DNA of 64,000 bases from Pedobacter frigiditerrae (GCF_032678705.1 NZ_JAVTSS010000002.1:806001-870000), one strand, 5' to 3'; shown: positions 53,158 to 62,103, counted from the first letter of the stretch. The notes: generated from the sequence alone by a model not told the origin. Made by a program: numbers and translations.

Positions 53158-54672
53158 ATGAAAATATTTGCTCCTTTGCTAGCGGGTTTACTGTTAATCG
53201 GTACCCAACCTAAAATCGAAACGCCCAAAAACAACCAGCGTTTATATGTTTCTCACTACGAAAATGTATTGGGAACGTCACTAGAATTTAAATTTACAAG
53301 TGTTTCTGAAGCAGAGGCTGAAAAAGCAGAAACCGCAGCTCTAGCTGAGATAGATAGGCTTTCGGCTATTTTTAGTGCTTATTACGCCAATAGCGAATTT
53401 AGCAAGTGGATGAAACAAGATTTAAACACTCCGGTTAAAGTTTCAAAGGAGCTGTTTGAGATGCTAAGTTTATTTGAGCAATGGAAAACCCGCACAAATG
53501 GTGCTTTAGATGCATCTGCAGCGGTAGCGAGTAAACTTTGGAGCGATGCCGCTAAAAAACAACAATTACCAACTTCAACGGAAATAAAATCGGCAGTTGC
53601 CACAATGAAACAAGTACATTATGTGCTCAATAAAAATAATTCTACAGCAACACGTTTAAGCTCAGCGCCCTTGGTGATGAATACTTTTGCAAAAAGTTAC
53701 ATCATTAATTTGGCTTGTGATGTGGCTTTGGCTTCAGCTAATGTAAACGCGGTTGTCGTAAATATTGGTGGCGATTTAGTAATCAAGGGTGATGTTACGG
53801 ATGCAGTAAACGTAACCAATCCTTTAGCAAATGCAGAAAATGATGCGCCTTTAGCTTATTTATTGGTGAGTAATAAAGCGGTTGCAACGAGTGGGAATTA
53901 TCACAGAGGCGAGCAAATTGGGAAAAACTGGTATTCGCATATCGTTGATCCTCGTACAGGCAAACCTGTTGAGGGTGTAATTAGCGCAACCGTTATTGCG
54001 CCAAAGGCAACAGATGCCGGTGCGCTAGCAACAGCATTTAATGTTTTGACGTTAGAAGAAAGTAAGGCTTTGGCATCAACAGTTGATGGCGCAGAATATT
54101 TAATAATTACCAATGATGGCAAAAGAATAGAAAGTAAAGGTTGGAACGCTTATGTTGATGCAAGCAAAAGCATTAAAACTGGAAAAACTATTTCAGTTTT
54201 AAAAGGGGCAGAAAAACCTTGGGACCCAAAATTTGAGTTGGCCATTAATTTTGAATTTAATAGGATTGAAGGAAACAGCCACCGTCCGTTTGCTGCCATT
54301 TGGGTAGAAAACGAAGCTAAAAAACCGGTTCGTAATTTGGCATTATGGTACAACAAAACCAAATGGATCCCAGACCTTAAAAATTGGTATCGTATTAACG
54401 GAACAACTTTTACTGCCGATAAAACTTCTTATGCTTCAGTAACTGGTGCAACACGTAATCCAGGGAAATACACCATTAAGTGGGATGGAAAAGATGATAA
54501 AGGCAATTTTGTTCCTCAGGGGAAATATACCATTATGATAGAAACTTCTAAGGAACATGGTACGGATGAAATTATCCGCCAGTCTTTAGAACTAAAAAAA
54601 GCAGCAAAAAAGACAACAAATGCAGGCAATGTTGAAATCTCAAACGTAACTTTTGACTTCTATAAAAAATAA
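53158..54672 (+). CDS. FAD:protein FMN transferase with C-terminal DUF2271 domain
   Basis: A 504-residue exported protein (N-terminal hydrophobic stretch 1-17). Residues about 28-335 are ApbE, which attaches FMN covalently to a threonine of exported flavoproteins. Motifs seen are NIGGDLVIKG (202-211), ATSGNY (243-248), HIVDPRTGKPV (261-271) and the Mg-binding DAGALATAF (286-294). The C-terminal 160 residues form a DUF2271 domain (YTIKWDGKDDKGNFVPQGKYTI). This fusion, next to a PepSY membrane protein and a Tat-exported enzyme, suggests an extracytoplasmic flavin-based redox system. The flavinylated substrate is not evident in the window. Confidence 0.88.
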   Translation: MKIFAPLLAGLLLIGTQPKIETPKNNQRLYVSHYENVLGTSLEFKFTSVSEAEAEKAETAALAEIDRLSAIFSAYYANSEFSKWMKQDLNTPVKVSKELFEMLSLFEQWKTRTNGALDASAAVASKLWSDAAKKQQLPTSTEIKSAVATMKQVHYVLNKNNSTATRLSSAPLVMNTFAKSYIINLACDVALASANVNAVVVNIGGDLVIKGDVTDAVNVTNPLANAENDAPLAYLLVSNKAVATSGNYHRGEQIGKNWYSHIVDPRTGKPVEGVISATVIAPKATDAGALATAFNVLTLEESKALASTVDGAEYLIITNDGKRIESKGWNAYVDASKSIKTGKTISVLKGAEKPWDPKFELAINFEFNRIEGNSHRPFAAIWVENEAKKPVRNLALWYNKTKWIPDLKNWYRINGTTFTADKTSYASVTGATRNPGKYTIKWDGKDDKGNFVPQGKYTIMIETSKEHGTDEIIRQSLELKKAAKKTTNAGNVEISNVTFDFYKK

Positions 54673-55318
54673 TCAGACACCAGAAACAACACCTTCAAAG
54701 AAGAAAGTTGTTCAGAAATCGGCTAACCCTAAAAAGGAAGTGGCCAAGTTATCTCGTTGGTTGCATATCTACCTTTCGATGGTGAGTTTTGCCGTTGTGC
54801 TTTTCTTTTCGTTTACAGGGTTAACATTAAATCATCCATCTTGGTTGGGTGGCGATAAACAAGTTAACATCAAAAATAAAGGTGTTTTGAATGTTAAATG
54901 GGTAAATAATCCAGACACCAACAAAATAGCTAAACTAGAAATAGTAGAGTTTTTACGAAAAACACATGATGTAAAGGGTTATGTTAGTGAAATTAGAATT
55001 GATGAATCTGAGGTAAGCGTAACTTTAAAAGGACCAGCTTATTCTGCCGATGCGTTTATCAATCGTGAGACAGGAAAGTATGAATTGTCTGAAATTAAAA
55101 TGGGCTTTGTTGCTATCATGAACGATCTGCATAAGGGCCGAGATTCTGGCTCTGGCTGGGGATGGATCATAGATATTTCAGCAGTGTTTCTAATCCTGGT
55201 TTCCTTAAGTGGATTAATTTTGTTGTGTTTCATGAAAAAGAGACGCGTTGCTGGGTTTATAACCGGCATTATTGGCTTGCTGATTTGCTATTTGATTTAC
55301 GTGGTTTTTGTGCCTTAG
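54653..55318 (+). CDS. PepSY-associated membrane protein
   Basis: A 221-residue protein with a lysine-rich N-terminus and membrane helices at about 37-60, 168-190 and 197-218. The first helix region carries the PepSY_TM signature KLSRWLHIYLSM, and the loop holds a small PepSY-like domain (about 75-150, with GKYELSEIKMGFVAIMNDLHKGR). Such proteins relay electrons or anchor flavin-dependent systems next to ApbE. The only sensible start is the TTG at 54653, inside the end of the previous gene (20-base overlap), so translational coupling is likely. The first ATG would remove the first helix. Confidence 0.8.
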   Translation: MTSIKNNQTPETTPSKKKVVQKSANPKKEVAKLSRWLHIYLSMVSFAVVLFFSFTGLTLNHPSWLGGDKQVNIKNKGVLNVKWVNNPDTNKIAKLEIVEFLRKTHDVKGYVSEIRIDESEVSVTLKGPAYSADAFINRETGKYELSEIKMGFVAIMNDLHKGRDSGSGWGWIIDISAVFLILVSLSGLILLCFMKKRRVAGFITGIIGLLICYLIYVVFVP

Positions 55319-55325
55319 TTAGTTT

Positions 55326-55592
55326 GCCGTCATCTCGAAATGAGCTTTTTCTGCGATTGAGAAATCTGTTTGTGATTGAAGAAATTTTATCCAGTGGCTA
55401 ATAAAATTAAAGATTTCTCCATAATCATGTCATCAAGTTAGGTGCACGACTGTCAGTCTGAGCCTAGTCGAAGACCTTTCGATTGCCAAAACAAAAAATA
55501 ATTTGTCCTTCGACTACGCTCAGGATGACAATTATTTTTGTTTCTTCTTAATTTGATGACTTTGTGTTCTCGCTGCGGTCGAAATGACGGGA
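55326..55592. repeat. Nested TGTCATC-family repeats
   Basis: Outer ends CCGTCATCTCGAAATGAGC (55326 onward) and TCGAAATGACGG (to about 55592) are roughly inverted. Inside them lies a complete smaller element, TGTCAGTCTGAGCCTAGTCG (55451-55470) to TCAGGATGACA (55530). The arrangement looks like one copy inserted into another. It fills the stretch 55319-55604. Confidence 0.6.
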
Positions 55593-55604
55593 ACGGCGGG
55601 AAAA

Positions 55605-56120
55605 TTATTCGCTAAAAGGATATCTTTTATAATCAACAATAAACTCACAATCTTTCGGAAGATTGATATAGATTTCCTCTAATAATGGATCATCTCTATC
55701 TGCTCTTATTAACAGTTTTTTTAGTGAAGTTAATTTTCCTATTTGCTGAAAGCCAGCGGTTGTGATAGAAGTCCCAATTAAATGTAAAAGTTCCAATCCT
55801 TTAATGTCGCAAATAAACGACATTGCTTCATTTGTGATGTCATGACATCCTTTTAAACGAAGTTCGGTGATGTAATCTAATTTTACCAATTCTGCAATGC
55901 CCTCATTGGTGATGTCGGTTTCGTCTAAATCTAACTGGCCAACAGATTTAATGCCTTGGACCATTCTTATCAAATGGTCATCATCAACGTGGTCATAAAG
56001 TCTAAAGCGAACTTGTTCCACGTGCATAGGAATGCCAGGAATATGCTTTGGAACATTCATGTAATAAAATGTTCCCCAAAATTGTTGGTCGGCTTGTTTT
56101 TCTCTTTTTTTATTTCTCAT
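55605..56120 (-). CDS. Leucine-rich-repeat protein
   Basis: A 171-residue cytoplasmic protein. About four leucine-rich repeats are visible at about 55-145: SVGQLDLDETDITNEGIAEL, ITELRLKGCHDITNEAMSFI, LELLHLIGTSITTAGFQQI and LKKLLIRADRDDPLLEEI. The DITNEGI pattern resembles the cysteine-containing F-box AMN1-type repeats, seldom noted in bacteria in so short a protein. No F-box is present. It probably binds another protein; the partner is unknown. It is single, bracketed by interspersed repeats. Confidence 0.75.
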   Translation of the reverse strand: MRNKKREKQADQQFWGTFYYMNVPKHIPGIPMHVEQVRFRLYDHVDDDHLIRMVQGIKSVGQLDLDETDITNEGIAELVKLDYITELRLKGCHDITNEAMSFICDIKGLELLHLIGTSITTAGFQQIGKLTSLKKLLIRADRDDPLLEEIYINLPKDCEFIVDYKRYPFSE

Positions 56121-56193
56121 TGCAATAGCAATAAATCGCCAAAGGCATCCTTTTAATTAATGTCGTTAAGTTAAGGAGTAAAACTAAAAAAGA

Positions 56194-56267
56194 TGTCATC
56201 CTGAGCGTAGTCGAAGGAATCTTTTTTAGCGGAATTAAATAGGTCTTCGACTTCGCTTAGACTGACA
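56194..56267. repeat. TGTCATCCTGAGCGTAGTCG / GACTGACA paired repeat
   Basis: The left arm (56194-56220) and right arm (56241-56267) are imperfect inverted copies of each other, each about 27 bases, with GTCGAAG/CTTCGAC in the core. Confidence 0.7.
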
Positions 56268-56306
56268 ATACCGCATTAATTTAATGACATTGCTCTTTTG
56301 GGATAA

Positions 56307-56738
56307 TTAAGACAAGACTTCAAGTTTTGCCAAGTAGTAATCCTCTTTCTCGGTCATTAAGGTCTTTGCAGCCTTTGTTTTGTCCTTATAGCCTAATAAA
56401 TGCAATGTACCGTGTATGATTACTCTGCATAATTCATTTAGGGTAGCTGATTTAAAATTGATGGCGTTTTCTTTAATCCGCTCAAGGCTTATAAAAATAT
56501 CGCCAACAATCGTTTTAAGCTCCTCAGAGTTATCGAAAGTAATCACGTCGGTATAATCGTCATGTTGAAGGTAATCTTGGTTTATACGCAATAAATATTC
56601 GTCGGAGCATAAAATGAAGTTGAGTTCGTCTAATTGATACCCTTCTTCTTTAATCGTTGCTGTAATCCAAGCTTTAATTAAACGCTTATGTTTTAGGTTG
56701 TAGGAAATGTCTTCAGTAAAGAAATTGATTTTAGCCAT
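56307..56738 (-). CDS. ybeY: Endoribonuclease YbeY
   Basis: YbeY takes part in 16S rRNA 3'-end maturation and ribosome quality control. The protein is 143 residues from MAKINFFTEDI at 56738; the frame extends to 56774 only through an interspersed repeat, so the shorter form is preferred. The metal motif HGTLHLLGYKDK has the first two histidines of the usual H-x3-H-x5-H, but the third histidine is replaced (KDK instead of DH). I recall this variant in other Bacteroidota. The N-terminal core and DVITFDN motif are present. It precedes no other gene in the run. Confidence 0.93.
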   Translation of the reverse strand: MAKINFFTEDISYNLKHKRLIKAWITATIKEEGYQLDELNFILCSDEYLLRINQDYLQHDDYTDVITFDNSEELKTIVGDIFISLERIKENAINFKSATLNELCRVIIHGTLHLLGYKDKTKAAKTLMTEKEDYYLAKLEVLS

Positions 56739-56758
56739 AGGTAATGTTTCTACAGAAC

Positions 56759-56838
56759 CGTCATTGCGAGGCACGAAGCAATCTCCTTTCAGAATTATTG
56801 ACTATCGCATTAAGATTGCTTCGTGCCTCGCAATGACG
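56759..56838. repeat. Perfect 26-bp inverted repeat of the GTCATTGCGAGG type
   Basis: Arms at 56759-56784 (CGTCATTGCGAGGCACGAAG onward) and 56813-56838 are exact inverted copies, 28 bases apart. It fills the gap between the DUF4175 stop (56841) and the ybeY start, and is the best preserved member of the family. Confidence 0.9.
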
Positions 56839-56840
56839 AA

Positions 56841-59800
56841 CTAACGATTTGGCGAATTTAGCAATTTAAAATATTCTGCTATTTTGTTTTTGTAGTAATA
56901 ATTCAAATTTGGCGGGAGTTTTTGAATCAACTCACTTTCACTTTGCTGTTGTTTTTTAAACTTCTCTAGCATTTGCTGATAAGATGGCGGAAAATCTTTT
57001 GCCGCATTACTTTCCCTTTTCGAATCTTGGTCTTGCTCACGCTGCGCTTTATCTGCATCTAATAATTTTGTCTGCAAGTTTTTCTGACGGTTCATCGTTT
57101 CCTCTGTGATCTTTTTATTCCAAAGCTCGGCTTCAGATTTTTTCATATCCTCTACAATTTGATTCAGGTTACCCAAAGAGCCCTTCCCGTCCTTATTTTC
57201 TTCCTTATTTATTTTTTGCAAGGCTTCTCTAATCATTTGCTGTTGCTGCGCCATTTTAGCAAACTCTTGGCTCATTTGTCCTTTTGGAACGGTGCCCATA
57301 TTGCCGCCTTCCTTTTGCATTTTCTCCCGAGCATTTTGCATATTTTTATTCAATTGTTGCTGCATTTGCTCTAATTGTTTCATGCTTTGTTTTTTGCTCT
57401 TTTTGCCGCTTCCAGGTTTTGAGTTTTTCATGGCATCTCTCATACTTTCCAAAGCTTCATTCATCATTAAAGCCAAGTTGTTTAAAGACGTCATGGTGAG
57501 TTGTTGAGAACGATTGGCCTCAGGCGTTCTTCTATCACCCAAATAATCCAAGGCTTTCCCAATATTGAAATTAATTTTATCAACCTCTGCATTTACAGTT
57601 GTAGCAATTTGAGGCACTCTTTTACTTAATGAAAACAAGCTATCGGCAATGGTTTTCATGTTGTCTTTTATGGTGCTCTGCTGCTGAACATTGCTAATGT
57701 AGGCAGGGTCATTGCTATTCATTCTCCTTAAAGCCAACAAAACTTTTTCCTGCTCAAAAGAAGTGCTTAATAAATTTTCTAACAAACGGCGTAACTCTTC
57801 GGCGTTGGTTTTATCTTCCTCTTCCTCGCCCTCTTGTTTGTCTTCTTTCATTTTTTGAGCCAGCTTTTCCATTTTCTCAGCTGCCTGTTGTTGTTTTTCC
57901 GAAGCCTTTTGTTTATCGTTTTTATTTAGCTGCTCTTTACTTTCTTGTTGGTTTTTCTCAATCTGCTCAGTTTGTTCCTTAGGATTTTCAAATTGATTAG
58001 GCTTATCTAACTCTTGATTTTTCTTATCAAGCTCAGCCAGTTCCTTTTGTAAATCCTTAAAATCTTTATTGAGTTGGTCTTGCTTGTTTTTAATATCATT
58101 TAAATTCGCATTTTTCTCTTTAGCTTGTTGACTTAACTCTTTTTGCTGTTTAGCCATTTCTTCTAAACGGTCAATTTTGTTTTGCAAGTTTTGCTCAAAT
58201 TCTAATTGTTTGTACAGTTCTAAAATACGGTCTAATTCATTTTTTAAGGTTTTATTGTCCAGTTGCATTTTGGCCAACTCTTCCCTGGTCATGTCTTTAT
58301 TGTTAAGCTCCATTAATTGTTGCAGTTTTTGCAATAATTGTTTGGTCTTTTCATCTAAAACATTGTTAAACAAATCGTCTATTTGTTTTTGCTTTTCTTT
58401 TAGTTCTTCGTTAAGTGTATTGTTTTCTTGTTTTTCTAAGGTGTTTTTCTCGTTCTGTTTTTTAATATCCTTAACGGCTTCTTCTAACTGTTTTTGTTTA
58501 TCTAATAATTGCTCAACTTGCTTTTTATCTTCAAAGGTTAATTGTTTTTTATCCAATAAATCTTGAGCCAGTTTTTTGCTGTCTTTTTCAATCTTATTGG
58601 CCAACTTAATGGTCGACTCCATCTTTTGTTTCAACGCTTCACTGCCTTCTTCCATTTTTTCGGCAACTTGCTGTTGGGTTGGAACCTGATAAGTTTTAAT
58701 TTCTGAACGAGAAACTTTAGCGCCGTTTACACCATCATTATCTGCTACTTCAAAATAGTATTCTAGCACTTGCCCAGGTTTTACGGCAATATCTTTTAAA
58801 TCCCATAGATAGAAAAAGGCGTTTTCTATTTGGTTGTTTTTAATGGTGATAACTTTACTTAGGCTGCCAATTGTTTTGCCATTTTCCTTAATGTTATACT
58901 TAAATTTTAATGATGAAAAGCCGTAGTCATCAGCAATATTTCCTGAAAAATAAAGTGCTTTTGTGCTAGCAGAATCTGGTGTTTCTGTTACCGCGATACT
59001 TGGAAATTGATCTGCAATTACAGCAATTTGATGAGTTAAGGAATCAGCATTGCTTACAAAAGTGTTTTTTGGAACAATACGGTAGTTGCTGTTTTTTCGC
59101 ATAGTTGTGCTAAAGCTCGCCACATCATCTTCAACAGTTAATTTGTAGGACTGGTTTTGTAAGATAAACGCCAATTCATCACTGTTTTCGGTATGTAATT
59201 CCCACGTAACTTTTGTTCCTTCGGGGATTAGCAAATCGCCTACATTACTCAATTCTTCGCTTTGTCTATTCAGGTAAGCAGGAAAATTAAGCTTAGCGCT
59301 CATGTTAAGTAGTGATGGTTTGGGTTTTACATCTAACACAAAAGAACTAGAATTAAATCCGCCGCCAAAAAAGCGCAATGATTTATTCTTTTGAATGTTT
59401 TTAAAAGTATAACTGAAATGGCTGATGTTCTCTTTTTCTAATTTATAGGTATTTGCACCATCTTCAATATAAACATCTTGCGGAAATTCATTTCCCGTTA
59501 ACTCTAGCTTCACTGTAAAATCATCACCCTGTGTAACCCTTAAATTTTTGTTTAAAACATTAAAATCAAAAGGTGCTTTAGGTAAAATTTCTTCGTTGTA
59601 ACGGATAAAGCTATTCGTACCTTCTTTTAAAATGGCAGGTGCAATAATCCCAATGAAAATAATTATCGCCAATGGCACTAAAATATATTTAATGTGCTTT
59701 TTATTGTCGTTAAGGTTGATGGCACTTGCAAAAGGGATTGGTCTTAAGTCGCCAATTTTTTGGTCTATACCCGCTAAAATTAATTGACTGTTTTGGGGAG

Positions 59801-60164
59801 AATCATCAGCCAATGCTTTTAACTGCAAGGTGTTTAGTAATCTGTCCTTCACATTAAAAAAGTGATTACCGATTAAACTTGCGGCTTGTTCTACACTTAA
59901 GGTTTTGCTTAGTTTAAAATAGGCTAAAGCCGGTTTAACAATCCAAAATCCAATAGCAGTTAGAGAAATCAATAAAAATGAAAAGAATAAGGCGGTTTTG
60001 GTGGCAGTTCCTGGATGGAAATAATAAACCAATACAAAGAGGCAAAGATACAGGCCTAAAATACTGGCTGCAGCATAAATGCTTCCACGCAAAAGTTTAT
60101 TGAGGTAAAACTTTCGAGTAAACTCATTAATCTTAGCTATAAGAAGGTCGTAATTACTGCCCAT
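56841..60164 (-). CDS. DUF4175 family membrane-anchored coiled-coil protein
   Basis: A 1107-residue protein. Three or four membrane helices lie in the N-terminal 180 residues, followed by a beta-rich periplasmic-type region (about 190-490). Residues about 500-1000 form a very long helical coiled coil rich in Lys, Glu and Gln (QKQLEEAVKDIKKQN style). The tail is Met/Gln/Lys-rich (MKKSEAELWNKKITEET). The family is widespread in Bacteroidota and of unknown function; a structural or mechanical envelope role is inferred. It ends beside ybeY with the perfect inverted repeat between them. The long sequence is intact, with no frameshift seen. Confidence 0.85.
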   Translation of the reverse strand: MGSNYDLLIAKINEFTRKFYLNKLLRGSIYAAASILGLYLCLFVLVYYFHPGTATKTALFFSFLLISLTAIGFWIVKPALAYFKLSKTLSVEQAASLIGNHFFNVKDRLLNTLQLKALADDSPQNSQLILAGIDQKIGDLRPIPFASAINLNDNKKHIKYILVPLAIIIFIGIIAPAILKEGTNSFIRYNEEILPKAPFDFNVLNKNLRVTQGDDFTVKLELTGNEFPQDVYIEDGANTYKLEKENISHFSYTFKNIQKNKSLRFFGGGFNSSSFVLDVKPKPSLLNMSAKLNFPAYLNRQSEELSNVGDLLIPEGTKVTWELHTENSDELAFILQNQSYKLTVEDDVASFSTTMRKNSNYRIVPKNTFVSNADSLTHQIAVIADQFPSIAVTETPDSASTKALYFSGNIADDYGFSSLKFKYNIKENGKTIGSLSKVITIKNNQIENAFFYLWDLKDIAVKPGQVLEYYFEVADNDGVNGAKVSRSEIKTYQVPTQQQVAEKMEEGSEALKQKMESTIKLANKIEKDSKKLAQDLLDKKQLTFEDKKQVEQLLDKQKQLEEAVKDIKKQNEKNTLEKQENNTLNEELKEKQKQIDDLFNNVLDEKTKQLLQKLQQLMELNNKDMTREELAKMQLDNKTLKNELDRILELYKQLEFEQNLQNKIDRLEEMAKQQKELSQQAKEKNANLNDIKNKQDQLNKDFKDLQKELAELDKKNQELDKPNQFENPKEQTEQIEKNQQESKEQLNKNDKQKASEKQQQAAEKMEKLAQKMKEDKQEGEEEEDKTNAEELRRLLENLLSTSFEQEKVLLALRRMNSNDPAYISNVQQQSTIKDNMKTIADSLFSLSKRVPQIATTVNAEVDKINFNIGKALDYLGDRRTPEANRSQQLTMTSLNNLALMMNEALESMRDAMKNSKPGSGKKSKKQSMKQLEQMQQQLNKNMQNAREKMQKEGGNMGTVPKGQMSQEFAKMAQQQQMIREALQKINKEENKDGKGSLGNLNQIVEDMKKSEAELWNKKITEETMNRQKNLQTKLLDADKAQREQDQDSKRESNAAKDFPPSYQQMLEKFKKQQQSESELIQKLPPNLNYYYKNKIAEYFKLLNSPNR

Positions 60165-60316
60165 AAGCTTTTAACGAATATAAAGGTAAAAATCATGTGT
60201 CATAAATACCAATAAACACGTTGAGGGATGATTTTTACATAATCAGGCATAAGTTAACAAAAAATCAATATAAACTTTGTTTCAAAACCTTAATTTTATC
60301 ATTTCAAAACCCAAAT

Positions 60317-61834
60317 ATGAAAAGATTATTGATTTCGACAATGTTCATCGGTATGATAGTTACAAATACGATGGCTCAAAAAACCATAACCTCTTGGAAT
60401 AAAAACCAAGTTGTTGCCCATCGTGGCGCATGGAAAAAGCTTGGACTACCAGAAAACTCTATCGCGTCGCTACAGCAAGCTGTAAAATTGGGCTGTCATG
60501 GTTCTGAGTTTGACGTTCATTTATCTAAAGACAGCGTAATGGTAGTAAACCATGACCCAAATTTCTTGGGTATCAATATTGGAAAATCTACCTATAAAGA
60601 ATTATTAGCTAAAAAACTTTCGAACGGCGAGTTTATACCAACACTAGAAGCGTATCTAAAAGAGGGAATGAAGCAAAAAACGACAAAACTTATTTTAGAG
60701 TTAAAACCTCAAAACTTAGGAAGAGAAAGAGATTCGCTTTTAACTGCAATGGCGCTAAAAATGGTAAGGAAAATGAAGGCCGAAGCTTGGGTTGAGTATA
60801 TCAGTTTTGGATATGATATCTGTACTCAAATTATCAAGAATATGCCAGGGGCGAAGGTTCAATACCTAAAAGGAGACGCAACTCCTGAAAAAATGAAGGC
60901 GGATAACTTTTCTGGTGTAGATTACCACTTTTCGGTGTATCAAAAAAATGTGGATTATATCCCAAAATTCAAAAAATATGGCATTACATTAAATGGCTGG
61001 ACAGCAAATTTACCTCAAGAAATAGAGTATTTGTTAGCTAACAACTTTGACTACATTACCACAAATGAGCCAGAATTAACTTTTGAATTGATTAAAAAAT
61101 CGCCAGTGGCTAAAGGTTGGAAATTAAAATGGGCCGATGAGTTTAATGGTAAAGGATTACCTGACCCAAACAACTGGACTTATGATGTTGGCGGCTCTGG
61201 TTGGGGAAATGAGGAGAAACAATTTTATACCAATGCAGACACTTTAAATGCAAAAGTAGATAAAGGAGTTTTAAATATTATTGCTCGCAAAGCGGATAAA
61301 GAAAACATGAATTTTACTTCTGCACGAGTAACCACTAGAAAGAAATTCGATTGGAAATACGGGCGATTAGAAGTAAGGGCAATGCTGCCAAAAGGAAGAG
61401 GGCTTTGGCCGGCCATTTGGATGTTACCTGGAGATTGGAAATATGGAAATTGGCCAAGTAGCGGAGAAATTGATGTAATGGAACATGTTGGTTACGAGCC
61501 AGACACGGTGTATACAACAGTTCATACTAAATCTTTTAATCATAAAATAAACACACAAGTGGGTAATGGGTTAAAGGTTTTAAATCCTTACACGGAATAT
61601 CACGTTTACTCAATAGAATGGTTTGCAGACCATATCGATTTCTTTATTGACGACCAAAAAGCATTAACCTTTAAAAATAGCGGCAAAGGAAGTGAGCAGT
61701 GGCCATTTGACCAATCGTTTCATTTATTAATGAATGTTGCGGTTGGTGGTGGCTGGGGCGGGAAAAAGGGAATTGACGAATCTGTTTTTCCTGCTGAGAT
61801 GAAGGTTGACTATGTAAGAGTTTATCAGAAGTAA
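60317..61834 (+). CDS. Exported GDPD-GH16 fusion: phosphodiesterase plus beta-glucanase
   Basis: A 505-residue exported protein (signal peptide 1-20, TNTMAQ) that fuses two enzymes. Residues 30-262 are a glycerophosphodiester phosphodiesterase TIM barrel with HRGAWKKLGLPENS (H35, R36), E64/D66, H79 and LELKPQ. Residues about 268-505 are a glycoside hydrolase family 16 jelly roll with the active-site motif GEIDVMEH (E384, D386, E389), normally specific for beta-1,3 or beta-1,4 glucans. Both sets of catalytic residues look intact. The ATG at 60317 is chosen over the earlier frame start because the signal peptide begins there. The joint substrate is unknown. Confidence 0.9.
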   Translation: MKRLLISTMFIGMIVTNTMAQKTITSWNKNQVVAHRGAWKKLGLPENSIASLQQAVKLGCHGSEFDVHLSKDSVMVVNHDPNFLGINIGKSTYKELLAKKLSNGEFIPTLEAYLKEGMKQKTTKLILELKPQNLGRERDSLLTAMALKMVRKMKAEAWVEYISFGYDICTQIIKNMPGAKVQYLKGDATPEKMKADNFSGVDYHFSVYQKNVDYIPKFKKYGITLNGWTANLPQEIEYLLANNFDYITTNEPELTFELIKKSPVAKGWKLKWADEFNGKGLPDPNNWTYDVGGSGWGNEEKQFYTNADTLNAKVDKGVLNIIARKADKENMNFTSARVTTRKKFDWKYGRLEVRAMLPKGRGLWPAIWMLPGDWKYGNWPSSGEIDVMEHVGYEPDTVYTTVHTKSFNHKINTQVGNGLKVLNPYTEYHVYSIEWFADHIDFFIDDQKALTFKNSGKGSEQWPFDQSFHLLMNVAVGGGWGGKKGIDESVFPAEMKVDYVRVYQK

Positions 61835-61862
61835 AATTGATATACAAAAACCCTAATAACCA

Positions 61863-61893
61863 AAAAAGCCCCGATGTTAAATCGGGGCTTTTT
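61863..61893. terminator. Strong bidirectional terminator
   Basis: Thirteen-base perfect arms, AAAAAGCCCCGAT (61863-61875) and ATCGGGGCTTTTT (61881-61893), loop GTTAA. It lies between two convergent genes (GDPD-GH16 and the cold-shock gene) and can end transcripts from both. Confidence 0.95.
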
Positions 61894-61911
61894 GGTAAAA
61901 TATGATAATAA

Positions 61912-62103
61912 TTAGATTACTTTCACATTAACGGCGTTTAAACCTTTTTTACCGCTTTCAACATCATATTCAACTTTATCGTTTTCACGAATTTCGTCGA
62001 TAAGACCTGTTGAATGTACAAAAATTTCGCTATCGCCGTTTGCAGGGATAATAAATCCGAAACCTTTAGTTACATTAAAAAATTTTACTGTTCCTTCTTG
62101 CAT
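61912..62103 (-). CDS. Cold-shock domain protein
   Basis: A 63-residue single cold-shock domain (OB fold) protein, MQEGTVKFFNVTKGFGFI onward. The RNA-binding motifs are KGFGFI (14-19) and EIFVHSTG (26-33), the latter in place of the usual DIFVHxS. Members act as RNA chaperones. The start at 62103 is preferred to 62139, which lies in an AT-rich leader. The 60-bp leader has paired AT-rich stretches, as is common for cold-shock mRNAs, but no cold-box could be confirmed. It ends at the strong terminator. Confidence 0.93.
   Translation of the reverse strand: MQEGTVKFFNVTKGFGFIIPANGDSEIFVHSTGLIDEIRENDKVEYDVESGKKGLNAVNVKVI

Noticed and set aside
55326..56838. A CRISPR array
   Set aside because: The repeats here are few, imperfect, of different lengths and arranged as inverted pairs; spacing is irregular and no cas genes occur.
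57159..58566. Several plus-strand open frames of 70-130 codons opposite the DUF4175 gene
   Set aside because: They are cysteine- and phenylalanine-rich antisense readings of a Lys/Glu/Gln-rich coiled coil and have no independent start signal.
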